From Acidovorax carolinensis (GTDB taxonomy: Bacteria > Pseudomonadota > Gammaproteobacteria > Burkholderiales > Burkholderiaceae_C), in NCBI RefSeq assembly GCF_002157145.1, contig NZ_CP021361.1, positions 2,845,001-2,909,000 on the forward strand: DNA of 64,000 nucleotides, given 5' to 3'. How positions within the stretch are numbered: position 1 is the first letter of the stretch; each line of letters begins with the position of its first letter. Positions 23,148 to 33,147 of this stretch are shown here, in pieces. The notes under the pieces are model-generated. The model did not search any database, was not told the DNA's origin, and saw only the letters and a list, made by a program, of their open reading frames with translations. Position numbers and translations under genes: made by a program.

Positions 23148-24122
23148 ATGCACGCTTGGCTTTGCACCAACCCCACCGGCGTTGACGCACTCACCTGGAC
23201 CGAACTGCCCACGCCCACGCCCAAAGCGGGCGAAGTGCTCATCGAGATCAAGGCCGCAAGTCTGAATTTTCCTGATCTGCTGATCGTGCAGAACAAGTAC
23301 CAGATGAAGCCCCCGCTACCGTTTGTGCCCGGCTCGGAATACGCGGGCGTGGTGCAGGCGGTGGGCGAAGGCGTCACGCACCTCCAGGTGGGCCAGCGCG
23401 TGGCCTGCCTCTCCGGCACCGGCGGCTTTGCCACCCACACCATTGCCCCGGCGGCCTTGTGCATGCCGCTGCCCGAGGGATTCTCGTTCGTGGATGCGGC
23501 GGCATTCATCATGATCTACGCCACATCCCACCACGCGCTGGTAGACCGCGCCCAGCTCAAGGCCGGCGAGACCGTGCTGGTGCTCGGCGCCGCCGGCGGT
23601 GTGGGCACGGCAGCCATCCAGATCGCCAAGGCCATGGGGGCGCGGGTGATTGCAGCCGCCTCCAGCGACGAGAAATGCGCGCTGTGCACCTCCATTGGCG
23701 CCGACGCCACCATCAACTACAGCAAGGAAAACCTGCGCGAGGCCATCAAGGCCCTGACCAATGGCAAAGGACCGGACGTGATCTACGACCCCGTGGGCGG
23801 GGATTTTGCCGAGCCGGCCTTCCGCTCCATCGCCTGGCGCGGCCGCTATCTGGTGGTGGGTTTTGCCTCGGGGCCCATCCCGGCGCTGCCGTTCAACCTG
23901 GCGCTGCTCAAGGGCGCCTCCATCGTGGGCGTGTTCTGGGGCGACTTCGCCAAGCGTGAGCCCAAGGCCAATGCCGCCATGATGACCGAGCTGGCCCACT
24001 GGTATGGCCAGGGCAAGGTCAAGCCCGTGATCGACCGCACCATGCCCATGGCGCAACTGCACGCAGCCTACGCCCACATGGGCTCGCGCGGCGTGATGGG
24101 CAAGCTGGTCATGGTCAACTGA
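23148..24122 (+). CDS. zinc-independent NADPH:quinone oxidoreductase family protein
   Basis: This 324-residue medium-chain dehydrogenase/reductase has the GroES-like N-terminal domain (SLNFPDLLIVQNKY, VPGSEYAGVV). Its Rossmann motif GAAGGVGTAAIQIAKAMGA binds the dinucleotide. No structural or catalytic zinc Cys pattern is visible, so it belongs to the quinone oxidoreductase (Qor)/MDR group rather than to alcohol dehydrogenases. The ATG at 23148 follows an AGGAG site. It is divergent from surE and has no obvious operon partner. The substrate is unknown. Confidence 0.85.
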   Translation: MHAWLCTNPTGVDALTWTELPTPTPKAGEVLIEIKAASLNFPDLLIVQNKYQMKPPLPFVPGSEYAGVVQAVGEGVTHLQVGQRVACLSGTGGFATHTIAPAALCMPLPEGFSFVDAAAFIMIYATSHHALVDRAQLKAGETVLVLGAAGGVGTAAIQIAKAMGARVIAAASSDEKCALCTSIGADATINYSKENLREAIKALTNGKGPDVIYDPVGGDFAEPAFRSIAWRGRYLVVGFASGPIPALPFNLALLKGASIVGVFWGDFAKREPKANAAMMTELAHWYGQGKVKPVIDRTMPMAQLHAAYAHMGSRGVMGKLVMVN

Positions 24123-24213
24123 AATCGCACCACCAAGGCGGGCGGCTTGGCCGCGAAGCCGCGGCCCTGTGTCAAACTCGCGCACCCCAGACCCCTGACA
24201 CGGATGCTCGCAC

Positions 24214-25740
24214 ATGGCGGACCGACAACCCTCTGAAATTGCCCGTGAAACGCTCAAGCAATTGGCCGTCCGCCGACTTGCTCCCACGCCCGACAACTAT
24301 CTGGCACTGTATGACGAAATCGCCGGCGTCCGCACCCCGCCGGTTTTCCCGGATGGGCCGCTGCAGCACATTCTGCGAGTGCTGCCGGGCCAGACTCCGG
24401 CACAAAAACGGCTTTTGGGCCAGCTGGGGCGGGCCGTGGAAAACAAGGACTGGTCCGCCCTGCAAAGCGTGATGGTGGGCTACGCCAATCTGGGGCTGAA
24501 CCCGGCCACCGCCGAACCCGTGGTGGCCCAAGCCACTGCGTTGACCATCCTGCCCGAAGACCTGGCAGAGCTGCTGGCCCGCCTGATCGACAACACCCTG
24601 CCGGCGCTGGGCGAAGACGATGCCCGCGTGCATGAAATGGCCCAGCAGCTGACAACGTTGCTGCGCGAACCCGCCCCGCCCGTGTCCACCGTGCAGCTGA
24701 TGCTGGGCAACTTCACCTACCGCCTGTCGTTTGCCACCGAAGACCAGGCCGCCATCCGCGCCAGCCTGCTCGAGCTGCTGCACATGGTGTTCGAGAACAT
24801 CGCCGCGCTGAGCGTGGAAGACCGCTGGCTCAACGGCCAGGCCGAGGCACTGATGGCCGCCTCCACGCCGCCGCTCACACTGCGCCGGCTGGACGATGTG
24901 CAGCGGCGCCTGAAGGACGTGATCTTCAAGCAGACCGAAGCCCACACCCGCACCGTGGAGGCCCAGGAGCAGATGAAGGACATGCTGTCCACCTTCATCG
25001 AGCGCCTGGCAAAGATCACCGACTCCAGCTCCACCTACCAGGGCACGATGGAGCGCTGCGCCGATCTCATTGGCAAGGCCACCACCCTGGAGGAAATTGC
25101 CCCTGTTTTGCAGGAAGTGATGCATGCCACCCGCTCCATGGCCCTGGACAGCCGGACGGCCCACGACGAGCTTCGGGAACTGCGCGAGCGCACCGAGCTC
25201 AAGCGCGCCCAAGTGGCACAGCTGCAGCAAGAACTCGACCGCGCCAGCGCCCAGGCACGCCACGACCCGCTCACCGGCTCGCTTAACCGCAAGGGGCTCG
25301 ACGAGGCCATGGAGCGCGAACTGGCCCGTGCAGGCCGCACGGGTGCGCCGCTGTGCGTGGCTTTGCTCGATATCGACAACTTCAAGACCATCAACGACCG
25401 GCTTGGCCACAATGCCGGCGATGCGGCGCTGCTGCACCTGACCCAGGTCACCCGCGAAGTCATGCGCCCCCAGGACCTGCTGGCCCGCTATGGCGGCGAA
25501 GAGTTCGTGCTGATCTTGCCCGACACCACCGTTGCCAACGGCGTCGCCGCCATGACGCGCCTGCAGCGCGAGCTGACCACCCGCTTCTTTTTGCAAGGCA
25601 CCGAAAAAGTGCTGATCACCTTCAGCGCCGGCGTGGCCCAGCTGGGCGAGGGCGAGACCAGCACCGAGGCCATTCGCCGGGCCGACAAGGGCATGTACCT
25701 GGCCAAGCGTTCGGGCAAGAACCGCGTCATGGCGGCATGA
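24214..25740 (+). CDS. soluble diguanylate cyclase (GGDEF)
   Basis: This 508-residue protein makes cyclic di-GMP. The C-terminal GGDEF domain (about 345-508) has the active site GGEEF at 427-431. An intact inhibitory I-site RPQD lies five residues before it, so product feedback is likely. The N-terminal 340 residues have no membrane segment. They contain long helices, probably coiled coil near 215-345 (for example RLKDVIFKQTEAHTRTVEAQ), typical of a signalling stalk. No known sensor domain is recognisable. It appears to be transcribed alone. Confidence 0.9.
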   Translation: MADRQPSEIARETLKQLAVRRLAPTPDNYLALYDEIAGVRTPPVFPDGPLQHILRVLPGQTPAQKRLLGQLGRAVENKDWSALQSVMVGYANLGLNPATAEPVVAQATALTILPEDLAELLARLIDNTLPALGEDDARVHEMAQQLTTLLREPAPPVSTVQLMLGNFTYRLSFATEDQAAIRASLLELLHMVFENIAALSVEDRWLNGQAEALMAASTPPLTLRRLDDVQRRLKDVIFKQTEAHTRTVEAQEQMKDMLSTFIERLAKITDSSSTYQGTMERCADLIGKATTLEEIAPVLQEVMHATRSMALDSRTAHDELRELRERTELKRAQVAQLQQELDRASAQARHDPLTGSLNRKGLDEAMERELARAGRTGAPLCVALLDIDNFKTINDRLGHNAGDAALLHLTQVTREVMRPQDLLARYGGEEFVLILPDTTVANGVAAMTRLQRELTTRFFLQGTEKVLITFSAGVAQLGEGETSTEAIRRADKGMYLAKRSGKNRVMAA

Positions 25741-25741
25741 C

Positions 25742-25870
25742 AATAGGCCCCCCTGTGTCGCCTGCGGCGCCTTCCCCCGCAGGGGACGCCGCCAGCGCGG
25801 CGGGCGGCCCTTGCGCGGCGGCCGCTGGCCTGGGCCGCTTCAGTTTTCAGCGCAGCGCACTGAAGAGCAC
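25742..25870. repeat. GC-rich intergenic palindromic repeat
   Basis: The gap between the diguanylate cyclase and phoD genes is filled with GC-rich imperfect inverted repeats (CGCCTGCGGCG, CCCCCGCAGGGG, GCGGCGGCCGC). Similar blocks with GGCGGCCC occur at 30290-30345. They resemble repeated extragenic palindromes; I infer a second repeat type distinct from the GATAGCTGC family. Confidence 0.4.
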
Positions 25871-25876
25871 CCTGTA

Positions 25877-27487
25877 ATGCCCCCAGAGCAAAGACGGTCC
25901 TTTCTGCGGCACGCGGCTTGGGCTGCCGCTGCCGCCACACTGCCCCGCTGGGCGTGGAGCAACCCGCTATCGCTGCAATCCAACCCTTTCGCACTCGGCG
26001 TGGCCAGTGGAGACCCCGCACCGGACGGCGTGGTGCTGTGGACGCGACTGGTGCTGGCCAACCCGGCGCAGATGCAGACCGCCCACACCGTGCGCTGGGA
26101 GGTGGCGCACGATGCACGTTTTGCGCAGATCGTGCAAAAAGGCGAAGCCGCCGCGCTGCCGAACCTGGGCCACAGCGTACATGTGGAGCTGACCGGGCTG
26201 GCCCCGGCCCGCTGGTACCACTACCGCTTCATGCTGGGCGATGCCGTCAGCGCCACGGGCCGCACCCGCACCGCGCCCGAGGCCGATGCCATGGACGCCC
26301 ATCTGCGCATCGCCTTTGCCTCTTGCCAGCGCTGGGAGCACGGCCACTATGCCGCGTGGCGCCACCTGCGCGCCGACCAGCCCGACCTGGTGCTGTTTCT
26401 GGGCGACTACATCTACGAATACGCATCGCCGCAAAGCACCACGGGCCTGGCGCGCGTGCACGCGCTGCGGCACGCCAGCACCCTGGCCGACTTCCGCGAC
26501 CGCTATGCGCTGCACAAGAGCGACCCCGCCCTGCAGGCCGCCCATGCCGCCTGCCCCTGGGCCGTCACCTGGGACGACCATGAGGTGCAAAACGACTATG
26601 CCGGCGCACAGGGCAAAGGCAGCCAGGGCGATCCGGGGGCTTTCCTGGCCCTGCGCAGCGCGGCCTGGCAGGCGTTTTACGAAAACATGCCCCTGCGCGC
26701 CGCCAGCCTGTTGGCGCCCGACTTTGGCGCCTTGCAGGTGTACCGGCGCCTGCGCTGGGGCCGCCTGGCCCAAATGCACCTGCTCGACAGCCGCCAGCAC
26801 CGCCAATGGCAGGCCTGCCGCCCGGCCGACGCGGGCGGTGCATCGGCCGTGCGCCCGCAAGACTGCGCCGCCCTGGCCGACCCACAACGCACCTTGCTGG
26901 GCGCTGCCCAGGAGCACTGGCTCGATGCGGGCCTGGCCGCCGATGCGCAGCATGACCGCACCCGCTGGAGCGTGATCGCGCAGCAAACCCTGTTCTCGCC
27001 CCGCCGCTACCCCTCGGGCGTGGTTTCTACCGACAGCTGGGACGGCTACCCTGGCGCCCGCGCGCGCCTGCTGCAGTCACTGGCCCGCCACTCACCGCGC
27101 AACAGCGTGCTGCTCGGCGGCGACATCCACCAGAACTATGTTTGCAAGGTGCTCGCCGATGCCGGGGCAGACGGCCAGCAGCCTGCCGGGCCGGTGATCG
27201 CCAGCGAGTTCTGCGGCACCTCGATCAGTTCGCGCGCGGGCACCACGCAGGACAAGGTCGATGCCATCGCCCGCCACAACCCGCATGTGCTGCTGGCGCG
27301 CTGCGATTTGCGCGGCTACGGCCTGGCCGACATCACGCCACAGCGCTGGACCACCACCTTGCGGGGGGTAGACGACCCCTTGCTGGCAAACAGTGGCGCA
27401 TCCACCCTGGCGCGCTTCGTGGTGGAAGACGGGCAAGCGGCCCCGTGCCGGCGTGAGATGATTTGCTCTCTAATTGATAGCAACTAG
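25877..27487 (+). CDS. phoD: Tat-exported PhoD-type alkaline phosphatase
   Basis: PhoD enzymes are secreted calcium/iron-dependent phosphomonoesterases or phosphodiesterases. The 536-residue protein starts with a twin-arginine signal (RRSFLRHAAWAAAAATLP), so it is probably exported folded. The N-terminal Fn3-like domain (FALGVASGDPAPDGVVLWTR) leads into the metallophosphatase core with FASCQRWEHGHY, FLGDYIYEY and TWDDHEVQNDY, then LLGGDIHQNYV. The start is the ATG at 25877. Its stop codon lies inside a dispersed palindrome. No Pho box was identified. Confidence 0.9.
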   Translation: MPPEQRRSFLRHAAWAAAAATLPRWAWSNPLSLQSNPFALGVASGDPAPDGVVLWTRLVLANPAQMQTAHTVRWEVAHDARFAQIVQKGEAAALPNLGHSVHVELTGLAPARWYHYRFMLGDAVSATGRTRTAPEADAMDAHLRIAFASCQRWEHGHYAAWRHLRADQPDLVLFLGDYIYEYASPQSTTGLARVHALRHASTLADFRDRYALHKSDPALQAAHAACPWAVTWDDHEVQNDYAGAQGKGSQGDPGAFLALRSAAWQAFYENMPLRAASLLAPDFGALQVYRRLRWGRLAQMHLLDSRQHRQWQACRPADAGGASAVRPQDCAALADPQRTLLGAAQEHWLDAGLAADAQHDRTRWSVIAQQTLFSPRRYPSGVVSTDSWDGYPGARARLLQSLARHSPRNSVLLGGDIHQNYVCKVLADAGADGQQPAGPVIASEFCGTSISSRAGTTQDKVDAIARHNPHVLLARCDLRGYGLADITPQRWTTTLRGVDDPLLANSGASTLARFVVEDGQAAPCRREMICSLIDSN

Positions 27488-27520
27488 CGCTTACCTGTAA
27501 AGCGCCAGAGGCAAAAAACA
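27466..27520. repeat. dispersed intergenic palindrome, copy 2
   Basis: GATAGCAACTAGCGCTTA is followed by a loop and AAGCGCCAGAGGC, then a run of six A. The phoD stop codon TAG is part of the left arm, so the element overlaps the last codons of phoD. Confidence 0.6.
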
Positions 27521-27618
27521 GCACAAAGCCAAGGCGCTGTTCCGCAATGTAACAACTGCCAGCGCCCAGCCGCCCGCCCGCTACCATGGGTTCCCGCCCA
27601 CCCCATGGAGAACGCAGG

Positions 27619-29454
27619 ATGCCCAAGACCACCCCCCTTCGCATTGCGCTGATCGCTGCCGCCGCGCTGCTGGCCGGTTGCAACAGCGCTCCGCCGCTGG
27701 CCTACACCGTGCCCAGCCAGCCCGAGGGCTCTTCGGGCTATACGGAAAAACCGGGCTGGGCTGCCGAGAAATTTGCCGTGGCCGCGGCCAACCCGCTGGC
27801 CACCGATGCCGGCTACCAGGTGCTCAAGGCCGGCGGCTCGGCCATCGATGCGGCCATCGCCGTGCAGATGGTGCTGACGCTGGTGGAACCGCAATCCAGC
27901 GGCATTGGCGGCGGCGCCTTTTTGCTGCATGCCGCGGGCGGCCGGGTCGAGGCCTATGACGGGCGCGAGACCGCGCCCGCAGCCGCTACCGACAAGCTTT
28001 TCATCGGCGCAGACGGCAAGCCCCTGCCTTTCAACGATGCCGTGGTGGGTGGCCGCTCGGTGGGCGTACCGGGCACGGTGCGCATGCTGGAGCTGGCCCA
28101 CAAAGAGCACGGCAAGCTGGCCTGGGCGCAGCTGTTCCAGCCCGCCATCCAACTGGCCGAGGGCGGGTTCAAGGTCAGCGCCCGGCTCAACACCCTGCTG
28201 GCCAATGACAAGTTTCTGGCGCAAGACCCCGTGGCTGCCGCCTACTTCTTTGACGCCGCTGGCAAGCCCTGGCCCGTGGGCCATGTGCTGAAGAACCCCG
28301 AACTGGCCGCCGTGCTGCGGGCCATCGCCCGGCAAGGCTCGAAGGCGCTGCTGGAGGGCGACGTGGCCCAGGCCATCGTGGCCAAGGTGCGCACCCACCC
28401 CACCAACCCGGGCCAGCTCAGCCTGGCCGATCTGGCGGGCTACCAGCCCAAAAAGCGCGACGCCCTGTGCACCAACTACCAAGTCGCGCCCCACGCCTTT
28501 CGCGTGTGCGGCTTTCCGCCACCCAGCTCGGGCGCCATCGCCATCGGCCAGATCCTGGGCATCCTCCAAAACACCAACGCGGCCACCATGCCGCTACAGG
28601 ACGGCCTGCGCGGCCCTGCGCCCGGCGCCGACTGGCTGCACCTATACACCGAAGCCGCGCGCCTGGCCTTTGCCGACCGCGCGCTCTACGTGGCCGACCC
28701 CGATTTCGTGCAGCCCCCCGCCGGCAGCTGGATGAGCCTGCTGGAGCCCGCCTATCTGGCCAGCCGCGCCCAGCTGATCGGTGCGCAAAGCATGAAGGTG
28801 GCGCAACCGGGCACGCCGGGCGCCATGCGCACCAGCTTGGCCCCCATGCCCGACCAGCCCGAGTACGGCACCAGCCACATCAGCATCGTGGACGCCTTCG
28901 GCAACGCGGTGGCCATGACCACCACCATCGAAGACCAGTTCGGTTCGCGCCAGATGGTGACCACCAACGCCGCGCGCAGCGGTGGCTTTCTGCTCAACAA
29001 CGAGCTCACCGACTTCAGCTTTGCCCCCACCGACGCGCAGGGCCAGCCCATTGCCAACCGCGTGCAGCCGGGCAAGCGCCCGCGCTCGTCGATGGCGCCC
29101 ACGCTGGTGTTCAACCAGGCCAGCGGCGAGCTGCTGATGAGCGGCGGCAGCCCCGGCGGCGCCGCCATCATCCACTACACGGCCAAGACGCTGTATGGCG
29201 TGCTCAACTGGGGCCTGATGCCCCAGCAGGCCATCAACCTGCCCAACTTCGGCTCCATGAACGGCCCCACGCTGCTGGAAGAAAACCGCTTTCCGCCCGC
29301 CACGGTGGAAGCCCTGCGCGCACGCGGCGCCGAGGTGCGCGAAATGAACATGACCAGCGGCCTGCAGGCCATCACCCGTGGCCAGGCCCATGGCAAGAAG
29401 ATCTGGCTGGGCGGGGCCGACCCGCGGCGCGAAGGCGTGGTGATGGGCGACTGA
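27619..29454 (+). CDS. ggt: gamma-glutamyltransferase lipoprotein
   Basis: GGT cleaves glutathione and other gamma-glutamyl compounds and can transfer the glutamyl group. The 611-residue precursor has a lipoprotein signal with LLAGC, suggesting membrane anchoring rather than a free periplasmic form. The autoprocessing and catalytic Thr is at about 418 in YGTSHISIVD, which would split the chain into the large and small subunits. The substrate loop GGSPGGAAIIHY is present. The ATG at 27619 has GGAG seven bases upstream; an earlier ATG at 27586 is less likely. Confidence 0.93.
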   Translation: MPKTTPLRIALIAAAALLAGCNSAPPLAYTVPSQPEGSSGYTEKPGWAAEKFAVAAANPLATDAGYQVLKAGGSAIDAAIAVQMVLTLVEPQSSGIGGGAFLLHAAGGRVEAYDGRETAPAAATDKLFIGADGKPLPFNDAVVGGRSVGVPGTVRMLELAHKEHGKLAWAQLFQPAIQLAEGGFKVSARLNTLLANDKFLAQDPVAAAYFFDAAGKPWPVGHVLKNPELAAVLRAIARQGSKALLEGDVAQAIVAKVRTHPTNPGQLSLADLAGYQPKKRDALCTNYQVAPHAFRVCGFPPPSSGAIAIGQILGILQNTNAATMPLQDGLRGPAPGADWLHLYTEAARLAFADRALYVADPDFVQPPAGSWMSLLEPAYLASRAQLIGAQSMKVAQPGTPGAMRTSLAPMPDQPEYGTSHISIVDAFGNAVAMTTTIEDQFGSRQMVTTNAARSGGFLLNNELTDFSFAPTDAQGQPIANRVQPGKRPRSSMAPTLVFNQASGELLMSGGSPGGAAIIHYTAKTLYGVLNWGLMPQQAINLPNFGSMNGPTLLEENRFPPATVEALRARGAEVREMNMTSGLQAITRGQAHGKKIWLGGADPRREGVVMGD

Positions 29455-29469
29455 GCCGAACCTTCAAGG

Positions 29470-29532
29470 CAAATAGGGCGCCAGCGCTTTCAGAACCAGC
29501 GCTAGCAGCTATTAACAAAATAGCAAAAAAAT
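29470..29532. repeat. dispersed intergenic palindrome, copy 3
   Basis: On the minus strand this reads AATAGCTGCTAGCGCTGG, a loop, then AAAGCGCTGGCGCCCTATTT, preceded by GCTATTTTGTT. It lies between the convergent genes ggt and bioD, where no other terminator is seen. Confidence 0.6.
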
Positions 29533-29590
29533 CCGCAACCACACCCAACAAAATCACCGGAGCGCGCTGGGGGCGACAACCCCCGTACCC

Positions 29591-30277
29591 CTATGTGGCT
29601 TGCAGCAACGCCAGCGCCTGCGGCAGATGGGCGGCAATGGCCGCAGGATGGGGTTCTGGCAGGCGGGGCACATGGCCCAGGCAAGGGGCTTGCAGGCCGG
29701 CTTCCAGCGCAGCCAGGTTGTCGGCCACATGGGGCATGGCAGCGTCCACGGTGTTGGCCACCCAGCCCGCCAGCCGCAGGCCGCGCGCACGCACGGCTTC
29801 GGCCGTGAGCAGCGCATGGTTGATGCAGCCCAGGCGCAGGCCCACCACCAGCACCACCGGCAAACCCAGGTCCACAGCCAGGTCGGCGGTGTCCCAGCCC
29901 GGAATGAGCGGCACACGAAAGCCACCCACGCCTTCGACAAAGGCGATGTCGGCCCGCGCCGCCACGCCGCGCACGGCGGTCAGCAATGCCTCGCGCGAAA
30001 TGGCGCGCCCCTCCAGCCGTGCGGCAATGTGCGGTGCGCACGGCGTGCGCAGCTGCAGCGGGCCCACCTCGTCATCACGCAGGCCCATGTTGCTGGCCGC
30101 GCGAAGGCGCAGTACGTCTTCGTTGACCCAGCAGCCGTCCACGCAGTCCTGCCCCGCCGCCAGCGGCTTGATGGCCGCGGCGCGCAGGCCCGACTGCGCC
30201 GCCAGGTGCGTGAACGCGGCGGTGATGGCGGTCTTGCCGATCTCGGTGTCGGTGCCGGTGATGAAAAATGCCCCCAC
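29591..30277 (-). CDS. bioD: dethiobiotin synthetase
   Basis: BioD closes the ureido ring of dethiobiotin using CO2 and ATP. The protein has the P-loop FFITGTDTEIGKT at the N-terminus and the later FVEGVGGFRVPL segment. I place the start at the GTG at 30277 (228 residues) because the ATG at 30325 lies within a GC-rich palindromic repeat. The true start is uncertain. The gene is downstream of bioF and bioA on the same strand. Confidence 0.92.
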   Translation of the reverse strand: MGAFFITGTDTEIGKTAITAAFTHLAAQSGLRAAAIKPLAAGQDCVDGCWVNEDVLRLRAASNMGLRDDEVGPLQLRTPCAPHIAARLEGRAISREALLTAVRGVAARADIAFVEGVGGFRVPLIPGWDTADLAVDLGLPVVLVVGLRLGCINHALLTAEAVRARGLRLAGWVANTVDAAMPHVADNLAALEAGLQAPCLGHVPRLPEPHPAAIAAHLPQALALLQAT

Positions 30278-30289
30278 GCTCCGCCGCTT

Positions 30290-30345
30290 CGCGGGTCGCT
30301 GCCCCCCGAGGGGGCTGCTTTTCATCTTGGGGCGGCCCGGCGCTG
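30290..30345. repeat. GC-rich hairpin between bioF and bioD
   Basis: GCCCCC (30301-30306) and GGGGGC (30310-30315) form a strong stem. It is followed by CTGCTTTTCATCTTGGGGCG and a GGCGGCCCGGCGC segment, a pattern that recurs between genes in this bacterial group. In the bio operon it could act as a processing or attenuation point before bioD. Confidence 0.4.
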
Positions 30346-30358
30346 AAAAATCCGCGCG

Positions 30359-31576
30359 TCATGCCAGCTCCTGCGCCGCATCGGCCAGCGCCGCCAGCAG
30401 GCGGTCGATATCGGCCGCGGTATGCGTGCCGCACAGCGTGATGCGCAGGCGCGCCGTGCCTGGTGCCACGGTGGGCGGGCGGATGGCGGGCACGCGCAGG
30501 CCGGCGCGGTCGAGGATGGCGGCCACCCGCAGCGCGGCGGCGTTCTCACCGATGACCAGCGGCTGGATGGGCGTGTCCGACGCCACCAACCGCCAGCCCA
30601 GGCCCGGACGGCGCGCCAGAATGGCGCCCACGCCGGTCCGCAGCTGCGCCTGCAGGCGCACGAGGTTGGCGCGGCGCTGTTCGCCCTCGTCGCCCGCCAT
30701 CAGCGCCAGGCTTTGCAGCAGCGCGTGGGCCACGGCGGGCGGCGCGGCGGTGGTGAAGATGTAGGCCCGCGCAGCCTGAATCAGGTACTGGATGACGGTG
30801 GGGTGCGCCGCCACAAAGGCACCGGCCACGCCGGCCGCCTTGCCCAGCGTGCCCACCATGATCAACCGCTCGCTGCGCAGGCCAAAGTGCGCCAGCGTGC
30901 CGCGCCCCTGCGGCCCCAGCACGCCAAAGCCATGGGCATCGTCCACCACCAGCCAGGCGTCGTGCCGTTCGGCCTGCGCCAGCAGGGCATCGAGCGGGGC
31001 CACATCGCCATCCATGCTGAACACCGCATCGGTGACGATCAGCTTGATGCGGGCCGTGCAGGCGCCCAGCAGCGCGTCGAGCTGCGCCACGTCGCAGTGG
31101 GCATAGCGCTGCACCGGCGCCTTGGCCAGGCGCGCGCCGTCGATCAGCGAGGCATGGTTGAGCTCTTCCGAGAAGATCACCGCATCGGCATCGCCCAGGG
31201 CCGTCAGCACCGCCAGGTTGGCCATGAAGCCGGTGCAGAAAAACAGCGCCTCGGCGTTGGGAATGGCGGGCGCCACCGTGGCCGCCAGGGCGCGCTCCAG
31301 CGCAGCGTGCGCGCTCGAATGCCCGCTGATGAGGTGCGACGAGCCCGAGCCAGCACCGTACAGGCGCGCGCCCTCGGCCAGCGCGTCAGCCAGCGCGGGA
31401 TGGGCGGCCAGGCCCAGGTAGTCGTTGCTGCAGAACATCAGCAGCTCGCGCGATTGCCCGTCGGCACCGCGCACACGCTGCAGCGGCGCGGTGGCGCTTT
31501 CGGCCTCGCGCAGCACGCGCGTCAGATCCCTGGCCGCGATGGCCTGCAGTTTCTGGTTCAGGTGGTCAAGCAGCAT
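30359..31576 (-). CDS. bioF: 8-amino-7-oxononanoate synthase
   Basis: BioF condenses pimeloyl-ACP (or CoA) with alanine, the first dedicated step of biotin ring assembly. The 405-residue PLP enzyme shows [34 protein letters not shown] and the PLP-lysine segment [13 protein letters not shown]. The ATG at 31576 overlaps the end of bioA by 11 bases, so the two are translationally coupled. Some family members run a little shorter. Confidence 0.95.
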   Translation of the reverse strand: MLLDHLNQKLQAIAARDLTRVLREAESATAPLQRVRGADGQSRELLMFCSNDYLGLAAHPALADALAEGARLYGAGSGSSHLISGHSSAHAALERALAATVAPAIPNAEALFFCTGFMANLAVLTALGDADAVIFSEELNHASLIDGARLAKAPVQRYAHCDVAQLDALLGACTARIKLIVTDAVFSMDGDVAPLDALLAQAERHDAWLVVDDAHGFGVLGPQGRGTLAHFGLRSERLIMVGTLGKAAGVAGAFVAAHPTVIQYLIQAARAYIFTTAAPPAVAHALLQSLALMAGDEGEQRRANLVRLQAQLRTGVGAILARRPGLGWRLVASDTPIQPLVIGENAAALRVAAILDRAGLRVPAIRPPTVAPGTARLRITLCGTHTAADIDRLLAALADAAQELA

Positions 31577-32881
31577 CCAGCACCTCCGTGAGCGTGGCCA
31601 TCACCGCCTGAAAAAGGAACTGCGCCGTGGGCGCATCGATGAGGTAGGGCGGCATCAGGTACACCGTGGCGCCGATGGGGCGGATCAGCAGCTCGTGCGC
31701 ACGGGCCGCCAGGTGAAAGCGCTCGGCAAAACGCTCGCCAGGCTCGCGCACATCGAACGCCAGGATCATGCCGCGCTGGCGCAGGTGGTGCACGCGCGGG
31801 TCAGTGGCCAGCGGCGCAAAGGCCTCGGCCAGCATCCGGGCCTGCACACGGTTTTTCTCCAGCACCCGGTCGGCAGCAAAGCGGTCGAGCACGGCATTGG
31901 CCGCCGCGCAGGCCAGGGCATTGCCGGTGTAGGAATGCGAATGCAGAAAGCCGCGCCCCACCTGCTCGCTCCAGAAGCTCTGGTACACAGTTTCGGTGGT
32001 CAGCACCAGCGACAGTGGCAACGTGCCACCGCTGATGCCCTTGGAAAGCGTGATGAAGTCGGGCCAGCCGCACTCGCCCTGCTCAAAGGCAAAAAAAGTG
32101 CCGGTGCGCCCGCAGCCCACCGCGATCTCGTCGGCGATGAGGTGGATGCCGAACTCGTCACACAGGGCCCGCACGGAGCGCAGGTACGAGGGCTCGTGCA
32201 TCGCCATGCCGGCGGCGCACTGCACCAGTGGCTCGATGATGAGGGCGGCCACATGGCCGCGCCGCTCGGCCAGCACGCGGCGCAGGTCGGCCAGTGCGCG
32301 GGCCTCGCTGCCGAGGCCCTGGCGCGCATCGGGCGAATCGACGATGTGGGCGCGCATCAGCAGCGGGTCGTAGGCATCGCGGAACACCGCCACGTCGGTC
32401 ACGGCCAGCGCGCCAATGGTTTCGCCGTGGTAGCCGTTGCGCAGGCAGACGAATTCGCGCTTGTCCGCCTGGCCCCGGTTGCACCACGAATGAAAGCTCA
32501 TCTTCAGCGCGATCTCGACGGCCGAGGCGCCGTCGCTGGCAAAGAAGGCGTGGCCCAGGGCGCCACCGGTCAGGGCCGAGAGCTTTTCTGCCAGCTCGAC
32601 CGCGGGCGCATGGGTGCAGCCGGCCAGCATGACGTGGGGTAGGGTTTCAAGCTGCTGCGTGATGGCGGCGCGGATACCGGCATCCGAGTGCCCGAACAGG
32701 TTGACCCACCAGGAACTGTTGGCGTCGAAATAGCGCCGGCCTTCCAGATCGAAAAGCCAGGGCCCTCGCCCCGGGCGATGGCCAGCGGTGGGGTAACGGC
32801 GGCGCGCGCCATCTGGGTGCAAGGGTGCCAGACCGCAGCCAGGCTGCGGGCGGCCAGATCGGGGGAGTTCAGGGACTTCAA
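31566..32881 (-). CDS. bioA: adenosylmethionine-8-amino-7-oxononanoate aminotransferase, one frame break
   Basis: BioA transaminates the BioF product to diaminopelargonate, using S-adenosylmethionine as amino donor. The core shows WVNLFGHSD, the [10 protein letters not shown] segment and the PLP lysine in TLSKGISGG. The first 40 codons ([19 protein letters not shown]) are in another frame. The break is at a GGG/CCC junction (32760-32765), and one added base restores [10 protein letters not shown] and a 438-residue protein. No ATG is available, so the start is probably the TTG at 32881, directly after an in-frame stop. It is the first gene of bioA-bioF-bioD; bioB is not in the window. Confidence 0.9.
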
Positions 32882-33056
32882 TCAGCAACTCACTTGCCCG
32901 GGAAACCAGGCACGAACGAAGGACCGGAGCAAGGCACAGACACGACCTCGCGCGGGTGGAGACGAAAAACCGCGGCAAGTATCGCACCCGGTCTTCACGG
33001 TCATTTCCCAGCATGACCTGGGCAAACAGGCAGTCTGGGCGAAACTTGAACGAAAT

Positions 33057-33112
33057 ATGGTCCTAGCCCTTATGAATAAAGCGCTAACAGCTATATAAAA
33101 GAGAGCTTTCGG
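33057..33112. repeat. dispersed intergenic palindrome, copy 4
   Basis: On the minus strand this reads TATAGCTGTTAGCGCTTTAT, a loop, then AAGGGCTAGGACC, preceded by GCTCTCTTTTA. It sits just after the acyl-CoA synthetase stop, upstream of bioA. The rest of the 32882-33147 gap shows no BirA-type operator that I can recognise. Confidence 0.55.
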
Positions 33113-33147
33113 CGGTGGTGTTTGCGTCTCTGGCCGCGCTGACTTGG

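Noticed and set aside
28467..30764. 765-codon plus-strand frame running from ggt through bioD into bioF
   Set aside because: It is low-complexity Arg/Ala/Pro text crossing well-supported genes in other frames.
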